Assembly: GCF_002953715.1 (NCBI RefSeq)
Contig: NZ_CP025012.1
Location: 1,612,001-1,676,000, forward strand
Direction: 5' to 3'
Origin: Rhizobium leguminosarum
GTDB lineage: Bacteria > Pseudomonadota > Alphaproteobacteria > Rhizobiales > Rhizobiaceae
Length of the DNA: 64,000 bases
How positions within the stretch are numbered: position 1 is the first letter of the stretch; each line of letters opens with the position of its first letter. The notes below the pieces were generated by a model. The model saw only the letters and a program-made list of their open reading frames with translations. It ran no database searches and had not been told where the DNA came from. The translations under genes were made by a program, and so were the position numbers. Shown piece after piece: positions 1-9,521 of the stretch.

Positions 1-33
1 TTTTCGGCGAATGCCCAGGGGGAACGCGCATGA
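1..33 (+). CDS. 3' end of an upstream CDS (partial)
   Basis: An open frame enters from the window edge and reads FSANAQGERA before a TGA at 31-33. That stop overlaps the ATG of the next gene (ATGA), a typical translational coupling. GDYXXLXY proteins are often encoded directly after a DUF2157/DUF4401 membrane protein, so this is probably its C-terminus. Ten residues cannot prove this. Confidence 0.4.
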   Translation, partial: FSANAQGERA

Positions 34-620
34 GCTCGTTCATGGCAAGGCTGCAATCCGGCAAGGGCTATCTGCTTTCGGCCATCATCGTCGCCGGTCT
101 GCAGACCCTTATCCTCGGCACGATCATCCAGAGCCGGGCGTCGATCCTCAGCGACGGCGCCGAGGTGCTGCTGAAGACGGCGCCCGTCGATCCGCGCGAT
201 TTCCTGCGCGGCGATTATGTCGTCTTGAACTACGACATTTCCTCAGTGCCGGTTCAGACGGTTTCCGGCGGGATTCCGGCCGAGGCCGGCGAGCGGGTGC
301 TCTGGGTCCGGTTGAAGAAGCAGGAGGACGGTTTCTGGACGGTGACCGAATCGTCCTTTCATGAGCTGCCTCCGCAGCCGGAGACGGTGATCCTGCGCAG
401 CCTGCCATTTTATAGTGGCGGACTTGCGGCCGGCGACAGCATGCGTGTCGAATACGGCATCGAGCGCTACTACGTTCCTGAAGGCAAGGGCAGGCCGATC
501 GAGGAGGCCCGCAACGACGGCAATGTCGCAATATCAGTGCGTGTCTCGGCGGCGGGAAGCGCGCAAATCCGCAGCCTTCTCGTTGACGGCAAGCCGGTTT
601 ACGACGAACCGCTTTACTGA
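30..620 (+). CDS. GDYXXLXY domain protein
   Basis: A 196-residue protein of the GDYXXLXY family; the signature GDYVVLNY lies at about residues 61-68. A hydrophobic segment at about residues 15-32 gives a single N-terminal membrane anchor, with the rest probably periplasmic. The biochemical role of the family is not known. The start overlaps the stop of the preceding frame by the ATGA arrangement, which supports both the start and an operon with an upstream membrane protein outside the window. No terminator is seen before the tRNA-Leu that follows. Confidence 0.8.
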   Translation: MSSFMARLQSGKGYLLSAIIVAGLQTLILGTIIQSRASILSDGAEVLLKTAPVDPRDFLRGDYVVLNYDISSVPVQTVSGGIPAEAGERVLWVRLKKQEDGFWTVTESSFHELPPQPETVILRSLPFYSGGLAAGDSMRVEYGIERYYVPEGKGRPIEEARNDGNVAISVRVSAAGSAQIRSLLVDGKPVYDEPLY

Positions 621-690
621 TCCGACGGCACTTCGGAGAAGGGCGGCTCCAGGGCCGCAAGTCCCCTGTCATTTGCCGTTCATTTTTCCT

Positions 691-718
691 TTGCCTCGAC
701 CAAATCGGGTGATATAGA
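691..718 (+). promoter_or_regulatory. Candidate promoter of tRNA-Leu
   Basis: TTGCCT at 691-696 and TATAGA at 713-718 are separated by 16 nt and lie about 55 nt before the tRNA. They resemble the rhizobial housekeeping consensus CTTGAC-N17-CTATAT. Assigned by position and similarity only. Confidence 0.4.
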
Positions 719-773
719 GACGCCGCGCTCCGGAAGGCCTCATGCGCAGGCATAGGCATGCGGTTTTGTGAAC

Positions 774-858
<85 letters not shown>

Positions 859-1058
859 AGCTGTTTGCAGGCGGGAGACTAAGAATCGGTTGTTCCAGAA
901 CAATTGAGAGTTGTCCCAAATAGCCCGCGAGTGCCATTCCGCTTTGGGCGGAATGATATGGAATTGGGAAAAGCCACGCGCGGCAGGATCGCCGGCGTCG
1001 TGCTCATTGAAACGAACGGCGTCTGGGCACGGCCGCCACGAAATGAAGGTAGGAAGAC

Positions 1059-2543
1059 ATGCAGGTTATCGAAACGCTCGCTGAAGGGCTGAAGCGCGAA
1101 ATCAAGGTCGTTATCCCGGCCAAGGACATGCAAGACAAGATGAATGAGCGTCTTGCCGATGTGAAGGACAAGGTTCGCATCAACGGCTTCCGTCCGGGCA
1201 AGGTCCCCGCCGCTCACCTGAAGAAGGTCTACGGCAAGTCGATCATGGCCGACCTCGTCAACGAGATCGTCCGCGAGCAGCCGGCCGCCATCCTGTCCAG
1301 CCGCGGCGAGAAGTCGGCCACGCAGCCGGAAATCGCCATGACGGAAGACAAGGACGAAGCCGACAAGATCCTCGCTGCCGAGCAGGATTTCGAATTCACG
1401 CTCTCCTATGAAGTGCTGCCGCCGATCGAACTGAAGTCGGTCAAGGGCATCAAGGTCACGCGCGAAGTCATCGACATCTCGGACGACGAAGTCAACGAGC
1501 AGGTCCTGAAGGTCGCCGAAAGCGCCCGCGCCTACGAGACCAAGACCGGCAAGGCCGCGAACGGCGACCGCATCACCATGGATTACGTCGGCAAGGTCGA
1601 CGGCGAAGCCTTCGAAGGCGGCACCGATCAGGGCGCCGAACTGGTGCTCGGCTCCGGCCGCTTCATTCCGGGCTTCGAAGACCAGCTCGTTGGCGTCAAG
1701 GCCGGCGTTGAGAAGACCATCACCGTGACCTTCCCGGCCGACTACCCGGCCAAAAACCTCGCCGGCAAGGAAGCGACCTTCGACGTGTCAGTCAAGGAAG
1801 TCGCAGCACCTGCCGATGTCGAGATCAACGACGAACTCGCCTCCAAGCTCGGCATCGAATCCGCCGATCGCCTGAAGGAAATCGTCCGTGGCCAGATCGA
1901 ATCGCAGTACGGCTCGCTGACCCGTCAGAAGCTGAAGCGTCAGATCCTCGACCAGCTCGACGAGATGTACAAATTCGAGACCCCGAACTCGCTCGTCGAC
2001 GCCGAATATAACGGCATCTGGAGCCAGGTGAACAACGACCTCGCCCAGTCCGGCAAGACCTTCGAGGACGAAGACACGACCGAGGAGAAGGCTCGCGAGG
2101 AATACAAGACGCTCGCCGAGCGCCGCGTTCGCCTTGGCCTCGTACTCTCCGAAATCGGCGAAAAGGCCGGCGTCGAGGTCAGCGAAGACGAGATGCAGCG
2201 CGCCATTTACGATCAGCTGCGCCAGTATCCGGGCCAGGAAAAGCAGATTCTCGAATTCTTCCGCAGCCAGCCGGGTGCCGCCGCTTCGATCCGCGCACCG
2301 ATCTTCGAAGAGAAGGTCATCGATCATCTGCTGACCGAAATCGACGTCACCGACAAGAAGGTGACGAAGGAAGAGCTGCTCGCCGAGGAAGAAGGCGAAG
2401 CCAAGGCCGAGACCAAGAAGGCCGCGCCGAAGAAGAAGGCTGCCGCCAAGGCCGAAGCAGCTGACGCCGGTGAAGGCGAAGAAGCCGCACCGAAGAAGAA
2501 GGCTGCTCCGAAGAAGAAGGCGGCTGACGAAAGCGCCGAATAA
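1059..2543 (+). CDS. tig: Trigger factor (ribosome-associated chaperone)
   Basis: Trigger factor binds the ribosome exit site and assists folding of nascent chains; it has peptidyl-prolyl isomerase activity. The N-terminal ribosome-binding domain contains the family signature region around GFRPGKVP. An FKBP-type domain follows at about residues 165-250 ([15 protein letters not shown]..., [11 protein letters not shown]), then the helical chaperone arms. At 494 residues it is longer than E. coli Tig (432). The extra length is an Ala/Lys/Glu-rich tail of about 50 residues with repeated KKKAA blocks. The start follows the GGTAGGAAG ribosome site. A perfect 8-bp hairpin (935-942/948-955) lies in the leader. 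A rho-independent terminator follows. Confidence 0.97.
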   Translation: MQVIETLAEGLKREIKVVIPAKDMQDKMNERLADVKDKVRINGFRPGKVPAAHLKKVYGKSIMADLVNEIVREQPAAILSSRGEKSATQPEIAMTEDKDEADKILAAEQDFEFTLSYEVLPPIELKSVKGIKVTREVIDISDDEVNEQVLKVAESARAYETKTGKAANGDRITMDYVGKVDGEAFEGGTDQGAELVLGSGRFIPGFEDQLVGVKAGVEKTITVTFPADYPAKNLAGKEATFDVSVKEVAAPADVEINDELASKLGIESADRLKEIVRGQIESQYGSLTRQKLKRQILDQLDEMYKFETPNSLVDAEYNGIWSQVNNDLAQSGKTFEDEDTTEEKAREEYKTLAERRVRLGLVLSEIGEKAGVEVSEDEMQRAIYDQLRQYPGQEKQILEFFRSQPGAAASIRAPIFEEKVIDHLLTEIDVTDKKVTKEELLAEEEGEAKAETKKAAPKKKAAAKAEAADAGEGEEAAPKKKAAPKKKAADESAE

Positions 2544-2567
2544 TCGCTTTTCAGTTCAGAAATTTGG

Positions 2568-2600
2568 AAGGCCTCGCCATCGTGCGGGGCCTTTTTCTAT
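2568..2600 (+). terminator. Rho-independent terminator after tig
   Basis: A 10-bp stem (2568-2577 with 2584-2593, one G-T pair) is followed by a T tract starting at 2592. It lies 25 nt after the tig stop. Confidence 0.85.
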
Positions 2601-2718
2601 TATCCGGGGCAGTTCATTCTCGCCGCCTACTCCATTGTGCCTATTCATTCGGAACAACAAATAGTTGCATTAAAGTATAATTAGATGCAAATTTCGCTGA
2701 TGGTGGAGGGACCTGAAA

Positions 2719-3141
2719 ATGACGGCAAAGTATGACATGAAGAAGCTCGTCGAAGAAATCTATGCTGTGCGTGACCGCGGCGATGTCGAAGCTACGCTGG
2801 CGCTGATCGGCGAGGATTGCACCTTTCGCATGGTCGGCAGTACACGGATGGCGCCTTTTTCGACTGAATCAAGCGGGCATGCTTTTCGCCAAGCGATAAC
2901 GCAGCTTATCACAGTGTGGGATCTATCGAATATCAGGACAGCCGGCATCTATGTGGACGAAGATGAGCATATGGTCTTTGCCCACCGCGAAGGCGAGGTC
3001 AGGCACATCCCATCGGGCGTGAGCTTCCATACGGAATTCGTCGACAAGATCCATTTCCGAGATGGGAAACCGGTCAAGATCGTCGAATTCGTCGACACGC
3101 TGCAAGTGGCCGAGACGACCAAGATGATCCAAGTCGCTTAA
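2719..3141 (+). CDS. SnoaL/NTF2-like small protein
   Basis: A 140-residue protein with the look of the NTF2/SnoaL-like cone fold: an N-terminal helix (VEEIYAVRDRGDVEATLALIGEDC), then strands ending in FRDGKPVKIVEFVDT, a typical end of this fold. Members include ketosteroid isomerase-like enzymes and binding proteins; the substrate cannot be inferred. It has its own upstream region, with GTGGAGGG as ribosome site, and no obvious partner. A short palindromic repeat follows it. Confidence 0.7.
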   Translation: MTAKYDMKKLVEEIYAVRDRGDVEATLALIGEDCTFRMVGSTRMAPFSTESSGHAFRQAITQLITVWDLSNIRTAGIYVDEDEHMVFAHREGEVRHIPSGVSFHTEFVDKIHFRDGKPVKIVEFVDTLQVAETTKMIQVA

Positions 3142-3164
3142 ACGGCCACCAAAGTCGAAGCGTT

Positions 3165-3204
3165 CAAAGCGCGTTGTCAAACTTGATTCATGCGACGCGC
3201 TTTA
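3165..3204. repeat. Partial rhizobial intergenic palindrome
   Basis: AAAGCGCGTTGTCAA...GCGACGCGCTTTA forms an imperfect palindrome. It matches the second module (TAAAGCGCG...GCGACGCGCTTTA) of the longer repeats at 24319 and 51869. Confidence 0.55.
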
Positions 3205-3277
3205 GCGACATGCATTGGCTTAGAGTTTGATGCCGCCAATGTTTTCGGGCGTCAGCAGCCGTTGCAAGAATTGCCGC

Positions 3278-5047
3278 TCAATGCGCGGTCAGTTGCGCGA
3301 CTTTTCTGACATGGCTGACGGCTGCGGCGCCGCCGGCTGTCTGTGTGAAGAGGTGGAGCGTTTCCTCTTCGTCGTCGGCAACCGGCGTCAGGGCCTGATC
3401 CATATAGGTCTTCGACTTCGCATCCCTTGAAATCAGGAACGCCGAAATCGTCAGGCCAATGATCGTGCCGGCGAGCGACGCATGTTTTCTGAATGTTTCC
3501 CAGGCAAAGCGAGGCCAGAAGACCAGCGGATTCTCGCGCGGCAGGTCCGGGCGCCGCTCTCCCGGCGTCTTCAGGCGCAGCAGGCCGCTTTGCAGCGGAT
3601 GCACGTTTTCCAGCGGCACGGTGGTGGCGAAGGAGACGAGAACCTTGACGAGCCTTGCGAGCGGTACCCCGGTCGCCACGGCGCGGCGCAGCAGCGTCTT
3701 CATATGATCAGGCGAATAATAGAGCGACCAGGCCTCGTGGTAGATGTCTTCCCATTCCTGCTTGCTCATTTTGGGATGCGCGGTGCAGACGTGCTCGACA
3801 TCGTAGATATTGAGATCGGCATCCATCTCGATGCCCTTCTTCCACAGGACCTGATGGTCCTCGGAACCGGGCAGCGGCGTCAGGATGAAGAATTCGATGA
3901 CGTCGAGCGGCAGCTCTTCCTGGATGATCGCGATGTCGCGACGGATCGATTCCGGCGTATCGGCCGGGAAGCCCAAGATATAACCGGCAAGCGTCATGAT
4001 GCCCTGTGCCTTCCAGGCGAGCAGCATCTTGCGGTATTCGGTGATCTTGTTCTGGTTCTTCTTGGCGGCGGTCAGATTGTCCGGATTGACGTTTTCGAGG
4101 CCGATGAAGACGCGGGTGACACCGGCGCGTCTGGATTTCTCGATGAAATTAGGGATCTTGTGGCAGAGCGTGTCGACCTGGATCATCAGGCCGAGCGGAA
4201 TGCCGTCCCGCTCCTTGAGCTCGATCAGCCGGTCGAAGATCGCTTCCCAATCCTTGTTGCGGGCGAAATTGTCGTCGGTGATGAAGAATTTGTGGATGCC
4301 CTGCGCCCAGTTCATCCGCACCAGCTTCTCGACGTCGTCGGCCGAACGGAAGCGCGACTTGCGTCCCTGCACGTTGATGATGGTGCAGAACGAGCACTGA
4401 TAGGGACAGCCACGCCCGGCATCGAAGCTGGTGCTGAGCCCGAGCGTGCGCTGGATATTGTCCTTCGGCAGGAAGGGAACCGGCGTGCCGCCGATGCCGG
4501 GAAGGTCGTTCATGAAATTGTAGAGCGGTTTCAGTTCGCCGGCGGCGGCGTCGCGCAGCACCATGTCGAGTCGGCCCTCGGCCTCGCCGGCAAACATCGA
4601 GATGCCCATCTCGCGGCAGGCGTCGAGCCCGACCGCCTGGCCATCCAGCATCGACAGGCAGCCGGAAACATGAAAGCCGCCGATCGAAACCGGCAGGCCG
4701 GCATCTCGGAACGGCCGGGCGATATCGAGGGCGCGCGGATATTGGTTGGTCTGGACGCCGACGAGTGCGATCATGCCGAAATTGTCGTGGCGCTTGAACT
4801 GCGCCAGCAGTCCGGCGACATCGATCCGCGTATTGGTTTCGTCGATCACGGTGATGTCGATTGCCGTATCGTCGCCGAGCACCTTGCGCTCGGCACATTC
4901 GGCGGCGATGCCATAAAGAGCCGCAAGCGAATTGGAGGGGATCATCGCCCGCCACCAGCGGATGACGTAGCCGTCATCGTCATAATGCGACGGCTTGATC
5001 AGGATCAGCTGAAAACGTCTGCGCGCAGCTTCCAAGACATGGGACAA
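3278..5047 (-). CDS. B12-binding domain radical SAM protein
   Basis: A 589-residue protein with the two-domain plan of B12-dependent radical SAM enzymes. An N-terminal cobalamin-binding-like Rossmann region (about residues 10-160, with SIGGFHVSG) precedes a radical SAM core. The 4Fe-4S motif CPYQCSFC has cysteines at about 214, 218 and 221. The C-terminal part after about residue 420 lacks a recognised domain. Such enzymes perform methylations or rearrangements on unactivated carbons (BchE and hopanoid HpnJ-type proteins are relatives), but the substrate is unknown. The gene stands alone, so context gives no hint. No membrane segment is obvious except a weak hydrophobic stretch around residue 515. 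Confidence 0.85.
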   Translation of the reverse strand: MSHVLEAARRRFQLILIKPSHYDDDGYVIRWWRAMIPSNSLAALYGIAAECAERKVLGDDTAIDITVIDETNTRIDVAGLLAQFKRHDNFGMIALVGVQTNQYPRALDIARPFRDAGLPVSIGGFHVSGCLSMLDGQAVGLDACREMGISMFAGEAEGRLDMVLRDAAAGELKPLYNFMNDLPGIGGTPVPFLPKDNIQRTLGLSTSFDAGRGCPYQCSFCTIINVQGRKSRFRSADDVEKLVRMNWAQGIHKFFITDDNFARNKDWEAIFDRLIELKERDGIPLGLMIQVDTLCHKIPNFIEKSRRAGVTRVFIGLENVNPDNLTAAKKNQNKITEYRKMLLAWKAQGIMTLAGYILGFPADTPESIRRDIAIIQEELPLDVIEFFILTPLPGSEDHQVLWKKGIEMDADLNIYDVEHVCTAHPKMSKQEWEDIYHEAWSLYYSPDHMKTLLRRAVATGVPLARLVKVLVSFATTVPLENVHPLQSGLLRLKTPGERRPDLPRENPLVFWPRFAWETFRKHASLAGTIIGLTISAFLISRDAKSKTYMDQALTPVADDEEETLHLFTQTAGGAAAVSHVRKVAQLTAH

Positions 5048-5208
5048 GAGTATCTATCTTTCTTTAGAAGCTTCTGCCCGAGGGCAAAATGGCGTTGAAG
5101 GCATATGGCAGGCACGGCGTATCAATGCCATTTATGAGGGTTCAAACTAAGGCGTAAAAAACGGCAAGGCGCGCAAACGCTTCGCGAAGTGTATCATTCC
5201 TCAATATA

Positions 5209-6018
5209 CTACCCGATATCGAGCAGCAATGCGCGATGGTCGGAGACTTCGGGCGCCTCGACCACCTCGAATTTGGCAACTTTCACCCCCGGTGTAACCA
5301 GCATGTAGTCGGCAAAGCGGCCCTGCTTCAGATAGTAGGAGGTTCGCGTGTCTACAAGACCGTTTCCGGTGACGAGATCCGAAAGTCCGAGTCTGGCGAG
5401 AATCGCAAAGGTCGCGCTGTCGGGCAGCACGTTGAAATCGCCGCAGACGACGAGCCCTTCGTCGCCGGGCCAGACGCCCTCGATGAGCCCGACCAGCGCT
5501 GCGGCCTGCGCGTCGCGCGCTGCGGTATCGCCCTTGCCTGCGGGATCGCGCAGGCCATGCATGTGGGCGATGGTCACGCTAGAAGCGTGCTCATGGCTGA
5601 AGAGGCGTATGCAATGGGCGTTTCGCGGCCGCGGATGTTCGCCCCAGCCATCGGCAGAAAAACGGCCATGCACGAAATCCAGCCCCTGGCCAACGACGGA
5701 ATGCGTTTTGCGCACGAAGGTCGCCAGCCCGAATTCGGCGGCAATGACCGTATTGCCATCGAAAAGCTCGCCTTTCCAGGTCGGGCAGAAAAAGCCGTCG
5801 TGGCCGGGCAGGGCGGTGCTGATTTCGGAAAAGAGGTTGAAGCGCTGTGGCAACTCGACATCGCCGTCCCGATAGATCGACCAGCCCGTGCCGGTGCCGG
5901 GTGTGCGCAAAACCTCCTGCAGGCACAGCACGTCGGGATCGGCCGCTGTCACATATTGAATCAGCGCCTCATGAAGCCTGCCGCCCCATGCGTTCAGCGA
6001 AATGATGCGCAATGTCAT
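5209..6018 (-). CDS. Endonuclease/exonuclease/phosphatase family protein
   Basis: A 269-residue protein of the EEP superfamily (the fold of exonuclease III, DNase I and inositol phosphatases). The expected motifs appear in order: SLNAWG near the N-terminus, CLQEV with the metal-binding Glu, the internal HMHG, VCGDFNV, and SDHRALLLDI at the C-terminus with the catalytic Asp-His pair. No signal peptide is seen, so it is probably cytoplasmic. The substrate (nucleic acid, phospholipid or sugar phosphate) cannot be decided. It lies upstream of nothing obvious and is separated from sthA by about 58 nt. Confidence 0.85.
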   Translation of the reverse strand: MTLRIISLNAWGGRLHEALIQYVTAADPDVLCLQEVLRTPGTGTGWSIYRDGDVELPQRFNLFSEISTALPGHDGFFCPTWKGELFDGNTVIAAEFGLATFVRKTHSVVGQGLDFVHGRFSADGWGEHPRPRNAHCIRLFSHEHASSVTIAHMHGLRDPAGKGDTAARDAQAAALVGLIEGVWPGDEGLVVCGDFNVLPDSATFAILARLGLSDLVTGNGLVDTRTSYYLKQGRFADYMLVTPGVKVAKFEVVEAPEVSDHRALLLDIG

Positions 6019-6076
6019 TCGGCTCCGTTTTAGTGGCCGGATTTAGACGACAGCTCTGCCGTTTACGCGACGCACC

Positions 6077-7486
6077 TTAGAGTTCCGACTTGATGTCGCC
6101 CATCCTGTTCCAGGCATCGAGGCCAGCGATCTTGTAGGCTTCGGCGAGCGTTGGATAGTTGAAGGTGTTTTCGACGAAATATTCGACCGTGCCTTTGAGA
6201 TTGAGTACCGCCTGGCCGATATGGACCAGCTCGGTGGCGCCTTCGCCGACGATATGCACGCCGAGCAGGCGGCGCGTCTTCAACGAGAAAATCAGCTTCA
6301 GAAGCCCGGTGTCGAGGCCCATGATATGACCGCGCGAGGTCTCGCGGAAGCGGGCAATGCCGCATTCATAGGGAATACCGCGCTCCTTCATCTCTTCTTC
6401 GGTCAGGCCGCAGGTCGAAATCTCCGGCACGGCATAGATGCCGTAGGGGAAATATTTCGGCGGCTCCTTGGCGACCGCGCCGACCGCGACGCGGGCAGCG
6501 ATGCGGCCCTGTTCCATCGAGGTCGAGGCAAGGCTCGGAAAGCCGACGACGTCGCCGGCGGCGTAGATGTTGGCAACCGATGTCTGGAAGGTTTCCGGAT
6601 TGACCTTGAGACGGCCACGGCTGTCGGCTTCGAGGCCGATAGCCTGAAGGTTCAGCGCATCAGTCGCCCCCATGCGGCCGGCGGCGAAAAGCACCATGTC
6701 GGTCGTCAGGCGCCGGCCACTGTCGAGCGTCAACTCGACCTTGCCGTTATCGAGCCTCTCCACCTTGTCGGCCTTCTGGCCGAGCAGCAGCTTCATGTTG
6801 CGGTCGCGCAGCTGGTAGGTAAAATCCTCGATGATTTCCTTGTCGATGAAGTCGAGCATTGTCGCCTTCGGGTCGATGACGGTGACGGCGGTGTCGAGCG
6901 CGCTGAAGATCGTCGCATATTCGATGCCGATGACGCCGGCGCCGATGACGACCATCGATCGCGGCAGGTCCTGGATGTCGAGCAGTTCGTCGCTGTCGAG
7001 AACGGTCTTGCCGTCGAAGGGCATGTAATCGGGGCGGAACGGTTTTGTGCCGACGGCGAGCAGCACGCTGGCGGCGGTGACCTGCGTGGTCTCGCCGTCA
7101 TCCTTGATCACCTGCAGCGTCGACGCATCGATGAAGCTCGCCTTGCCGCGAATATGCTGCACGCGGTTGCGGGCGAACTGGTGTTCCAGCACCTCGACCT
7201 CGTGGTTGAGCGTAATCAGCAGGCGGCGGCGCAGGTCATCTGCACTGATCTCTTCCTTGACGCGGTAAGACCGGCCGTAGAAGCCGCGTTCGCGCCAGCC
7301 GGAAAGATTAAGCGCGGTCTCGCGCAACGTTTTGGAAGGGATGGTGCCGGTATGCACAGACACGCCGCCGACGCGTTTGCCCTGCTCGATGACAAGCACT
7401 TTCTTGCCGAGTTTTGCCGCCTGGATCGCGCCGCGGCGCCCTGCGGGACCGCTGCCCACCACAACGAGATCGTACTGAAGCATCAT
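6077..7486 (-). CDS. sthA: Soluble pyridine nucleotide transhydrogenase
   Basis: Catalyses hydride transfer between NADPH and NAD+ in the cytoplasm, using FAD. The sequence has the N-terminal FAD dinucleotide motif (VVGSGPAGRRGA), the GTIPSK segment, a second NAD(P) motif (VVIGAGVIGIEYA) and the C-terminal dimerisation domain. Cysteines of the disulfide flavoproteins are missing: the segment reads GGVSVHTGTIPSK. Loss of the redox disulfide separates SthA from lipoamide dehydrogenase; here even the single cysteine of E. coli SthA is replaced. I chose the MMLQYDLVV start over a longer frame because a GGGG ribosome site precedes it and the FAD motif follows at the usual distance. 469 residues. 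Confidence 0.92.
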   Translation of the reverse strand: MMLQYDLVVVGSGPAGRRGAIQAAKLGKKVLVIEQGKRVGGVSVHTGTIPSKTLRETALNLSGWRERGFYGRSYRVKEEISADDLRRRLLITLNHEVEVLEHQFARNRVQHIRGKASFIDASTLQVIKDDGETTQVTAASVLLAVGTKPFRPDYMPFDGKTVLDSDELLDIQDLPRSMVVIGAGVIGIEYATIFSALDTAVTVIDPKATMLDFIDKEIIEDFTYQLRDRNMKLLLGQKADKVERLDNGKVELTLDSGRRLTTDMVLFAAGRMGATDALNLQAIGLEADSRGRLKVNPETFQTSVANIYAAGDVVGFPSLASTSMEQGRIAARVAVGAVAKEPPKYFPYGIYAVPEISTCGLTEEEMKERGIPYECGIARFRETSRGHIMGLDTGLLKLIFSLKTRRLLGVHIVGEGATELVHIGQAVLNLKGTVEYFVENTFNYPTLAEAYKIAGLDAWNRMGDIKSEL

Positions 7487-7601
7487 CAAGCCCCGGATTG
7501 GAAAGGAATCATATTGCGACGCAAAATGTCGCCCGTCCATCGTTAGCCGGTCAATGTTACAGATTGTTTTACGGCCGCCGATTCCGCCGGACCTGTGCCT
7601 T

Positions 7602-8429
7602 TCAGATCAGCTTCAGCCCCTTCAGGCTGACATGGCCATCCCTGCCGATGATGACATGGTCGTGGACGGTGATATCGAGCGCCTTGGCGGCATCGATGAT
7701 CACCTTCGTCATGTCGATGTCGGCGCGTGACGGTGTCGGGTCGCCGGAGGGATGGTTGTGCACGAGGATCATCGCCGTTGCCGAAAGCTCGAGCGCGCGT
7801 TTCACCACTTCGCGCGGATAGACCGGCGTGTGGTCGACAGTGCCGCGGCCTTGCACCTCATCGGCGATCAGCACATTGCGCTTGTCGAGGAAGAGGATGC
7901 GGAACTGTTCGCGGGTCTCGTGCGCCATGGCGGCATGGCAATACTGGATGACCGAAGACCACGAGGACAGGACCTGTTTGCTCCTGAGCTCGCTCTTCAA
8001 GGTCCGGTGGGCGACCGTCGAGATCAGCTTCAGGTCGAGCGCCACGGCCTCGCCGACGCCCTTTACCTCGGTCAGCAACGCCGCAGGCGCACCGAAGACA
8101 CCGGAGAGCGACCCGAACCGCTCGATCAGCGCCTTGGCGATCGGCTTGGTGTCACGCCGCGGGATCAGGCGAAAAAGCAGCAGCTCGAGGATTTCGTAGT
8201 CGGCAAGCGCGGTGTCGCCCTGCTCGCGGAAGCGGTCACGCAACCGCTCGCGATGGCCGTGATAATGCTCAGGGACGGCAAGCGAAGCGGGCAGGGCCGT
8301 TCTGGCATTTGGTGCGGACGGATTCTGCGGCCATCCGCCAAAAAAAGAGCGTTCGTCGGCGGCAATGGGCTCTTGCGTCTCGAAAGGCAGCTCGTCGTCG
8401 GAAGATGTCGAAACGGGGCCTTTCGCCAT
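7602..8429 (-). CDS. radC: RadC-family JAB/MPN protein
   Basis: A 275-residue RadC/YsbA-type protein. An N-terminal helix-hairpin-helix-like region ([23 protein letters not shown]) precedes the MPN domain with the JAMM metal motif [14 protein letters not shown]. The historic link to DNA repair is disputed, and the actual function is not settled. The start MAKGPVST is chosen because it lies 7 nt after the map stop; a longer frame would overlap map. The two genes are probably co-transcribed, an arrangement I recall as common in rhizobia. Confidence 0.92.
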   Translation of the reverse strand: MAKGPVSTSSDDELPFETQEPIAADERSFFGGWPQNPSAPNARTALPASLAVPEHYHGHRERLRDRFREQGDTALADYEILELLLFRLIPRRDTKPIAKALIERFGSLSGVFGAPAALLTEVKGVGEAVALDLKLISTVAHRTLKSELRSKQVLSSWSSVIQYCHAAMAHETREQFRILFLDKRNVLIADEVQGRGTVDHTPVYPREVVKRALELSATAMILVHNHPSGDPTPSRADIDMTKVIIDAAKALDITVHDHVIIGRDGHVSLKGLKLI

Positions 8430-8436
8430 CGAATCG

Positions 8437-9273
8437 TCACCCGTTGTGCGATGGCAGACCGGGGCGGTCGAGCCCACCCGGCGACAGCGTGAAGATCTCG
8501 CAGCCATCGGAGGTGACGCCGACGGTATGTTCGTACTGCGCCGACAGCGAGCGGTCGCGGGTGACGGCCGTCCAACCGTCAGCCAGCACCTTCACATGCG
8601 GCCGGCCGAGGTTGATCATCGGCTCGATGGTGAAGATCATGCCCTCGCGCAGCTCCGGCCCCTCGTTGGCGCGGCCGTAATGCAGGATATTCGGCGAATC
8701 GTGGAATAGCCGGCCGACGCCATGGCCGCAGAAATCGCGTACCACCGAACAGCGCTCGGCCTCCGCATAGGTCTGGATTGCCTCGCCGATCGCGCCGGTG
8801 CGGGCGCCGGGCCTGACGGCGGCAATGCCGCGCATCAGGGATTCATAGGTGACCTCGAGCAGTCGCTCGGCAGCACGCTTGACGACGCCGACCGGATACA
8901 TCCGGCTGGAATCGCCGTGCCAGCCGTCGAGCACGAAGGTGACGTCGATATTGACGATATCGCCGTCACGCAGCGGCTTGTCGTTCGGAATGCCGTGGCA
9001 GACGACGTGGTTGATCGAGGTGCAGGTCGACTTGGTGTAGCCGCGATAATTTAGCGTCGCCGGATAGGCGCCGTGATCCATGCCGAAATCGAAGACGAAC
9101 CGGTCGATCTCATCGGTCAGCAGGCCGGGCTTGACGATGTCGGCAAGCGCATCGAGGCAGCGCGCGGTCAGCTGGCATGCCCTGCGCATACCCTCGAATG
9201 CTTCAGCGTCATAAAGCCGGATGGCGCCCGTATTCTTCGGGGGCGCAGTAGAGGCTTCGATATAGTTCACCAT
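8437..9273 (-). CDS. map: Methionine aminopeptidase, type I
   Basis: Removes the initiator methionine from nascent proteins in the cytosol using a dinuclear metal site. The 278-residue protein has the pita-bread fold signatures: the HGI/H site in NHVVCHGIP, the metal ligands in [21 protein letters not shown], the [14 protein letters not shown] motif and the final FTIEPM and EHT motifs. It has a short N-terminal extension of about 25 residues compared with E. coli Map (264). It is the first gene of the pair with radC. Confidence 0.96.
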   Translation of the reverse strand: MVNYIEASTAPPKNTGAIRLYDAEAFEGMRRACQLTARCLDALADIVKPGLLTDEIDRFVFDFGMDHGAYPATLNYRGYTKSTCTSINHVVCHGIPNDKPLRDGDIVNIDVTFVLDGWHGDSSRMYPVGVVKRAAERLLEVTYESLMRGIAAVRPGARTGAIGEAIQTYAEAERCSVVRDFCGHGVGRLFHDSPNILHYGRANEGPELREGMIFTIEPMINLGRPHVKVLADGWTAVTRDRSLSAQYEHTVGVTSDGCEIFTLSPGGLDRPGLPSHNG

Positions 9274-9521
9274 TGCAGGGCCTTAGCGGAGATTATTAGA
9301 TTTGTTCATAATGCAGCTATGCCGGGTTCGTCCATCACGATCAACCGCCAGGACGAGATTTCTGAACGGATCCGATCAGTCCAGCGTGCAGCTTTCCACA
9401 TCCGTTCGGCGGACAATCAATGGTCCGGCTGGAATATCCACAATCTTCCCAAAGGGATAGGATTGATTGCGTGAAGCCTCCCCGCTACTCACCGATTGGT
9501 GACAGCGGGGAAGGGTCGATC

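Noticed and set aside
3482..5098. 538-codon plus-strand frame antisense to the radical SAM gene
   Set aside because: The minus-strand protein has a full cluster motif and domain order, whereas this frame has none.
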